From Photobacterium atrarenae (GTDB lineage Bacteria > Pseudomonadota > Gammaproteobacteria > Enterobacterales > Vibrionaceae), in NCBI RefSeq assembly GCF_024380015.1, contig NZ_CP101508.1, positions 2,790,902 to 2,854,901 on the forward strand: 64,000 nucleotides of DNA, in the 5' to 3' direction. Shown piece after piece: positions 59,666 to 64,000 of this stretch; the first letter of the stretch is position 1, and each line of letters begins with the position of its first letter. The position numbers and the translations under genes were made by a program. The notes under the pieces are model-generated. The model ran no database searches, was not told where the DNA came from, and saw only the letters and a program-made list of their open reading frames with translations.

Positions 59666-61390
59666 TCAGAGCGGTTCGAGATGCTCGACCATCAGCTGGG
59701 CGCTGCTGTTGCCGCGGTACTCATTGACATCCAGGCGATAAACCAGCTGTACCTGCTGCACCGACGCGTCCGGCCAGCGCCGCAGATCAATATTAAAGGC
59801 AATGCCGTCGATCACACTGCCGCCACCAATCGGTTCCAGCATCATTTTCAGGTGCTTGCCGCCCACCAGCTTCTGATGCAGCAGGCGGAAATGACCATCG
59901 AACATCGGCTCCGGAAACTGCTGCCCCCAGGGACCACCGGCGCGCAGCAGCTCCGCCGTCGACAGATTCAGCTCCTGCGGCGACAGCTCGCCATCGCTCA
60001 GCAGCACACCCTTGAGGGCATCTTCGTCCAGCTCACGGCGCACCGCCTGATCAAACGCCCGGCTGAACGCCTCCAGCTGGTTTTCCGGGATCGTCAGTCC
60101 CGCCGCCATGGCGTGGCCGCCAAATTTCAGGATCATTCCCGGATTCTGGGTATCAATCAGATCCAGCACATCACGCATGTGCAGCCCGGGAATGGAACGA
60201 CAGGAGCCTTTGATTTCCCCGCTACCCGCATCGGCAAAAGCAATCACCGGGCGGTGATAGAGCTCTTTGATCCGCGAAGCCAGAATCCCGATCACCCCCT
60301 GATGCCAGTCGCGCTGGAACAGGGCCAGGCCATAGGGCATATCCTGCTGGTTGAACTTGAGACGCTCGCAGATCGCCAGCGCCTCTTCTTTCATCCCCTG
60401 CTCGATTTCCTTGCGGGTCTGGTTCAGCGCATCCAGCTCAGAGGCCATCCGCCGCGCGGCCTGCATGTTATCGCACAGCAGCAGCTCAACGCCGAAGGAC
60501 ATATCATCCAGGCGACCGGCGGCGTTGATCCGCGGGCCGAGCGCAAAGCCGAGATCGCTCGACACCAGTTTGGCCGGATCGCGGTTGGCCACTTCAATCA
60601 GCGCCCGGATCCCCGGACGGCATTTACCGGCCCGGATCCGCTGCAGCCCCTGGTGGACCAGAATGCGGTTATTGCCATCCAGCGCCACCACGTCCGCGAC
60701 CGTGCCAAGAGCAACCAAGTCCAGCAGCTCAGCCAGGTTCGGCTCGGCCAGCCCCTGCTCGGTAAACCAGTTGGCTTCACGCAGGGCTGCCCGCAACGCC
60801 AGCATCAGGTAAAATGCTACGCCAACCCCACACAAGGCTTTCGACGGGAAGTCACACTCGTGCAGATTCGGGTTCACAATCGCATCGGCCTCCGGCAGCG
60901 TCTCGCCCGGCAAGTGATGATCGGTCACCAGCACCTGCATGCCTTTTGCCTTGGCCGCGGCGACCCCGGCAATTGACGAAACCCCGTTATCCACCGTCAT
61001 GATCAGCTCGGCGCCACGCGCCTCGGCCTGCGCCACGACTTCCGGGCTCAGGCCATAGCCGTCATCAAAACGGTTCGGCACCAGGTAATCGACATTGCGG
61101 CTGCCCAGCATCCGCAACGCCAGCACCGACAGCGCCGAGCTGGTCGCACCGTCGGCATCGAAGTCGCCGACCACGATAATCCGCCGCTGCTCCGCCAGTG
61201 CCGGGATCAACAAACCCACCGCAGCGTCGATCCCGTGCAGCTGATTGAAACTATGCAAGCCCCGGGCGCCGCGCTCCAGATCGCTGTCCGTGGTCAGTCC
61301 CCGGCTGGCATAAATCCGTTTAAGCAAGGGGTGGACGGCGTCCGAAAAGCCGCTGGTATCCGCCTGGGGCCGACGTTTAATTTCAATCAT
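59666..61390 (-). CDS. recJ: Single-stranded-DNA-specific exonuclease RecJ
   Basis: 574 aa from ATG at 61390 (E. coli 577); an ATG 33 codons upstream runs over the dsbC terminator and is rejected. 5'-3' ssDNA exonuclease of recombination and mismatch repair. DHH phosphoesterase motifs: VVGDFDADGATS, TVDNGVSS, VTDHHLPGE, ALCGVGVAFYL, and DHHA1 motif KFGGHAMAAGL. OB-fold C-terminus. dsbC lies upstream and prfB downstream, the conserved order. Confidence 0.97.
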   Translation of the reverse strand: MIEIKRRPQADTSGFSDAVHPLLKRIYASRGLTTDSDLERGARGLHSFNQLHGIDAAVGLLIPALAEQRRIIVVGDFDADGATSSALSVLALRMLGSRNVDYLVPNRFDDGYGLSPEVVAQAEARGAELIMTVDNGVSSIAGVAAAKAKGMQVLVTDHHLPGETLPEADAIVNPNLHECDFPSKALCGVGVAFYLMLALRAALREANWFTEQGLAEPNLAELLDLVALGTVADVVALDGNNRILVHQGLQRIRAGKCRPGIRALIEVANRDPAKLVSSDLGFALGPRINAAGRLDDMSFGVELLLCDNMQAARRMASELDALNQTRKEIEQGMKEEALAICERLKFNQQDMPYGLALFQRDWHQGVIGILASRIKELYHRPVIAFADAGSGEIKGSCRSIPGLHMRDVLDLIDTQNPGMILKFGGHAMAAGLTIPENQLEAFSRAFDQAVRRELDEDALKGVLLSDGELSPQELNLSTAELLRAGGPWGQQFPEPMFDGHFRLLHQKLVGGKHLKMMLEPIGGGSVIDGIAFNIDLRRWPDASVQQVQLVYRLDVNEYRGNSSAQLMVEHLEPL

Positions 61391-61449
61391 AGCAAGGTGA
61401 ACTCTGTGACAAACTGGGAAAATTAGACCGAGTATACCACTCCACGGCC

Positions 61450-61485
61450 ATAAAAAACCCGGCATCGGGGAGCCGAAGCCGGGCC
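61450..61485 (-). terminator. dsbC terminator
   Basis: On the minus strand GCCCGGC...GCCGGGT with TTTTTTATGG after it, 24 nt after the dsbC stop. Confidence 0.88.
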
Positions 61486-61508
61486 TCAAAACTAAGTGGG
61501 CGGCGTGC

Positions 61509-62231
61509 TTAACTGCGGCTGTCCAGCAGCTGGCTCAGGCGGCTGGCCGGCTGGTAACCCGGCAGCATTGTGCCGTCTTCCAGGATCAGTGCCGGCGTCC
61601 CATTGACCCCCATCGCCACACCCAATTCGTAGTGTTTGCGTACCAGATCAGCGCGCTGCGGCTGACCACTGGCATCAAAACTACCGCCTTTGGCAGCATC
61701 CATCGCCTTGACCGGATCTTTCGCCGCCCAGATCGCACTCATCTCGCCAAAGTTTCGCGATCGCTCGCCACCCCGCGGGAAAGCGAGGTAACGGATGGTA
61801 ATACCGGCATCGTTATAAGCCTGCATTTCGCTATGCAGCTTACGACAATAGCCACAGGTGGTATCGGTAAAAACAGTCACAACATGTTTTTCGTTTTTCG
61901 CCGGATAGATGATCATTTCATCTTCCATGCCGGCCAGCTTATCTTTGTTAATTTTGGCCATTTTCAGTTCGGTCAGGTTGACCGGGTTACCGGCTGCATT
62001 GTCATACAGGTGGCCAACCAGGAAATAGCCGCCGTCATCAGAGACATACACGATACCACGCTCTGTGACGGCCTCATTCATCCCCGCTATCGGCGAGGGG
62101 GTGATCGATGTCGGCGTCAGGCCAATGGCCCCCAGTTTGCGCTCGATCGCTGCCTGATCCGGTTTGGCAGCAGCGGTGAACGCTGTCATCGCGACTGCCG
62201 TCGCAAGTATCGTACGACCCAAAAAGTGCAT
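61509..62231 (-). CDS. dsbC: Thiol:disulfide interchange protein DsbC
   Basis: 240 aa from ATG at 62231 (AAGGA 8 nt upstream). Periplasmic disulfide isomerase, V-shaped dimer. Signal peptide to about residue 22 (TAAA-KPD), dimerisation domain (about 25-85), thioredoxin domain with active site C126-G-Y-C129 and cis-Pro in NGTPALI. Only these two cysteines occur in the whole protein. The second, structural pair of E. coli DsbC (C141/C163) is missing: the first is Ala in AIWAAKD and the loop that holds the other has no Cys. Conserved xerD-dsbC-recJ order. Confidence 0.95.
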   Translation of the reverse strand: MHFLGRTILATAVAMTAFTAAAKPDQAAIERKLGAIGLTPTSITPSPIAGMNEAVTERGIVYVSDDGGYFLVGHLYDNAAGNPVNLTELKMAKINKDKLAGMEDEMIIYPAKNEKHVVTVFTDTTCGYCRKLHSEMQAYNDAGITIRYLAFPRGGERSRNFGEMSAIWAAKDPVKAMDAAKGGSFDASGQPQRADLVRKHYELGVAMGVNGTPALILEDGTMLPGYQPASRLSQLLDSRS

Positions 62232-62412
62232 CAACTATTTCCTTTTTAAGCAAAAATATAGATAACCAGTAAGACCTTCAGAGTCTGAAAAACTTTCAGA
62301 GTTCAATCAGTCCCGGTCCTGACTGCGTTTACCTGTGATACGCCCCACAGATAGGTTGAGTATAACAGCCCCTTACCCGCGGCATTGTACAGACTCTGCC
62401 GGGGGACACAAA

Positions 62413-63309
62413 TCAGGCTCGCGGATGGTGCGTTTCGTGCAGCTGTTTAAGCCGCTCGGTGGCAACATGGGTATAAATCTGGGTGGTCGACAGATCGCTG
62501 TGGCCCAGTAACATCTGCACCACCCGCAAATCCGCACCGTAGTTCAGCAGATGGGTCGCAAACGCATGACGCATCACATGCGGCGACAGCGTTTCGGCAT
62601 CAATTCCGGCCAGCAGGGCATAATGCTTGATCCGGTACCAGAAGGTCTGCCGCGTCATCTGTTTGCCGCGCTTGCTGGGAAATACCACATCCGAGCTTTT
62701 TTCGCCCAGCAGCACCGGGCGGCCACTGGCCAGAAACTGCTCAATCCAGTCCACCGCATTCTCTCCCATCGGCACCAGCCGCTCTTTATCCCCTTTACCG
62801 GTCACCCGAACCACCCCCTGACGCAGGCTGACATTTTCCATCGTCAGGCTCACCAACTCCGTCACCCGCAGCCCGGTGGCGTAGAGCAACTCCAGCATCG
62901 CCTTGTCCCGCAGCTCGATCGGATCATTGGGGTCTGGCGCATCGAGCAGGGCATCGACCTGGGCTTCGGTAATATCTTTCGGCAACCGCTTGGGCAGTTT
63001 GGGGCTGATCAGCAGCGCACTGGGATCATCTTCGCGAATCGCTTCGCGGTGAAGATACTGAAACAGGCGGCGGATCGCCGACACCATTCGTGCCCGGGAG
63101 GTCTGCTTGTAATCGGCGTCAAACAGCCACTGCTGATAGCGCTGCAAATCATCAACGGTGACGGTCACCAGGCTGCTGCGTTCCTGCTCAATCCAGTGAC
63201 AGAGCTTGCTCAAGTCATTGCGGTACGAGGTCAGGGTATTTTCCGACAGCCCCCGCTCCATCCACATGGCATCCAGAAACTGCTCCAGCAGCATTGCATC
63301 ATTTTCCAC
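62413..63309 (-). CDS. xerD: Site-specific tyrosine recombinase XerD
   Basis: 298 aa (E. coli 298) from a GTG start at 63309 with GAGG 6 nt upstream; the ATG at 63330 lacks a site and would add 7 residues. With XerC resolves chromosome dimers at dif under FtsK. Core-binding domain (about 1-95), catalytic domain with R in YATGLRVTELV, K in GKGDKER, H-x-x-R in SPHVMRHAF, His in LLGHSDLSTTQ and the nucleophile Tyr in IYTHV. Divergent from fldB. Confidence 0.97.
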   Translation of the reverse strand: MENDAMLLEQFLDAMWMERGLSENTLTSYRNDLSKLCHWIEQERSSLVTVTVDDLQRYQQWLFDADYKQTSRARMVSAIRRLFQYLHREAIREDDPSALLISPKLPKRLPKDITEAQVDALLDAPDPNDPIELRDKAMLELLYATGLRVTELVSLTMENVSLRQGVVRVTGKGDKERLVPMGENAVDWIEQFLASGRPVLLGEKSSDVVFPSKRGKQMTRQTFWYRIKHYALLAGIDAETLSPHVMRHAFATHLLNYGADLRVVQMLLGHSDLSTTQIYTHVATERLKQLHETHHPRA

Positions 63310-63514
63310 GCGTTCCTCACCTATGCCCATAAATACATGGATAAATAAACAGTACTTTTCGACATGGTAGTTGATTTTCCGGCAAAAGCAACGGGTCTTG
63401 TGTCAGGAAACAAAGTCACGCGAACCCACCGCAACGACAGCATTAGTCAACCGCCGCCAACCTAGGTAAAATCCCCGCTACTGTTTAACTGCACACACCA
63501 ACTGGACTCGCAGC

Positions 63515-64000
63515 ATGAAAATTGGCTTATTCTACGGCTCAACCACCTGTTATACCGAAATGGCAGCAGAGAAAATCCGGGACTGTATCGGCGCTGAGCT
63601 GGTCGAACTGCATAACATCAAAGAAGCTGAACTCAGTACCATGAATGATTTCGACATGCTGATCCTGGGGATTTCGACCTGGGATTTCGGTGAGCTGCAG
63701 GAAGACTGGGAAGCGGTCTGGGAGCAGTTGGACGGGCTGGTGCTGAACGGCAAAACCGTTGCCCTGTTTGGCCTGGGCGATCAGGAGGGCTATACCGAAT
63801 GGTTCCTCGATGCTATGGGCATGCTTCACGATAAGCTGCTGCCAACCGGCGTTCAGTACGTCGGCTACTGGCGCAATGAAGGGTATAATTTCGAAGCCTC
63901 AAAAGCCCTGACCGAAGATCAGAAATTCTTCGTCGGCCTGGCCCTTGATGAAGACAGCCAATACGAACTGAGCGATGCGCGGATCGCCCAATGGTGCGAG
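63515..64000 (+). CDS. fldB: Flavodoxin FldB (3' end outside window)
   Basis: First 162 codons, open at the right edge. Long-chain flavodoxin: FMN phosphate-binding loop [13 protein letters not shown] (7-19), isoalloxazine contacts in [12 protein letters not shown] (about 56-67) and in [12 protein letters not shown] (about 88-99). E. coli FldB is 173 aa, so about ten residues are missing. Electron carrier; its place divergent from xerD fits FldB rather than FldA. Confidence 0.95.
   Translation, partial: MKIGLFYGSTTCYTEMAAEKIRDCIGAELVELHNIKEAELSTMNDFDMLILGISTWDFGELQEDWEAVWEQLDGLVLNGKTVALFGLGDQEGYTEWFLDAMGMLHDKLLPTGVQYVGYWRNEGYNFEASKALTEDQKFFVGLALDEDSQYELSDARIAQWCE

Noticed and set aside
59681..60976. 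431-codon frame (+) opposite recJ
   Set aside because: Shadow of recJ; no start signals or recognisable domain.

Overview
The window reads as one contiguous piece of a Vibrionaceae chromosome, most like Photobacterium or a close relative (inference). The support is gene order that, as I recall it, runs parallel to Vibrio cholerae chromosome 1: a RocS-like gene next to ubiUV; the secG-tRNA-rimP-nusA-infB-rbfA-truB-rpsO-pnp-nlpI string; greA-ompU-dacB; rpsT-hlyU-nhaR-nptA; thyA-lgt-ptsP-rppH-mutH-tas-vpsR-lysS-prfB-recJ-dsbC-xerD-fldB. Almost everything is conserved core genome. I found no prophage, integron, CRISPR array, toxin-antitoxin pair or defence island.

Layout. 1-3121 (+): 3' part of a c-di-GMP enzyme (GGDEF/EAL) and ubiU-ubiV for anaerobic ubiquinone synthesis. 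3138-5026 (-): a complete group II intron of 1889 nt with its reverse transcriptase, lying immediately after the stem-loop of the nlpI terminator. 5063-20998 (-): nlpI, pnp, rpsO, truB, rbfA, infB, nusA, rimP, initiator tRNA-Met, tRNA-Leu(GAG), secG, glmM, folP, ftsH, rlmE, i.e. the translation, RNA-decay and envelope-housekeeping block. 21137-25012: yhbY (+), greA (-), the OmpU-type porin (+) and dacB (+). 25160-32451 (-): carB, carA, dapB, ispH, fkpB. 32613-38639 (-): lspA, ileS, ribF, murJ. 38849-43645: rpsT (+), hlyU (-), nhaR (-), a small secreted protein (-), nhaA (-) and nptA (+), a sodium/proton/phosphate cluster. 43729-49366 (-): a MITE-like repeat, thyA, lgt, a TSUP transporter, ptsP, rppH. 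49367-50047: a 681-bp gap with a cluster of DnaA-box-like sequences next to mutH. 50048-64000: mutH, a small unknown protein, tas, a tiny leader-like ORF plus a small basic protein, vpsR, a dicarboxylate/amino-acid symporter with an unusual binding site, a lipoprotein, lysS, prfB with its programmed frameshift, recJ, dsbC, xerD and the start of fldB.

Starts were revised against family lengths and Shine-Dalgarno sites for rimP (TTG), secG, ftsH, greA, fkpB, rpsT (TTG), nptA, mutH, the symporter, recJ, dsbC and xerD (GTG); carA and the intron protein also start at TTG. prfB was rebuilt across a +1 frameshift. Two tRNAs, fldB (open at the window edge) and a 21-codon ORF were found by reading the DNA.

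Most worth checking: the intron inserted in the nlpI terminator (behaviour known for group IIC introns); the DnaA-box cluster beside mutH, which may be the local equivalent of E. coli DARS2; the transcription unit at 52395-52887 (promoter, 21-codon ORF, GC hairpin, small basic protein); and the symporter whose substrate-binding arginine is replaced by cysteine. I do not see convincing evidence for a wholly new multi-gene system here.
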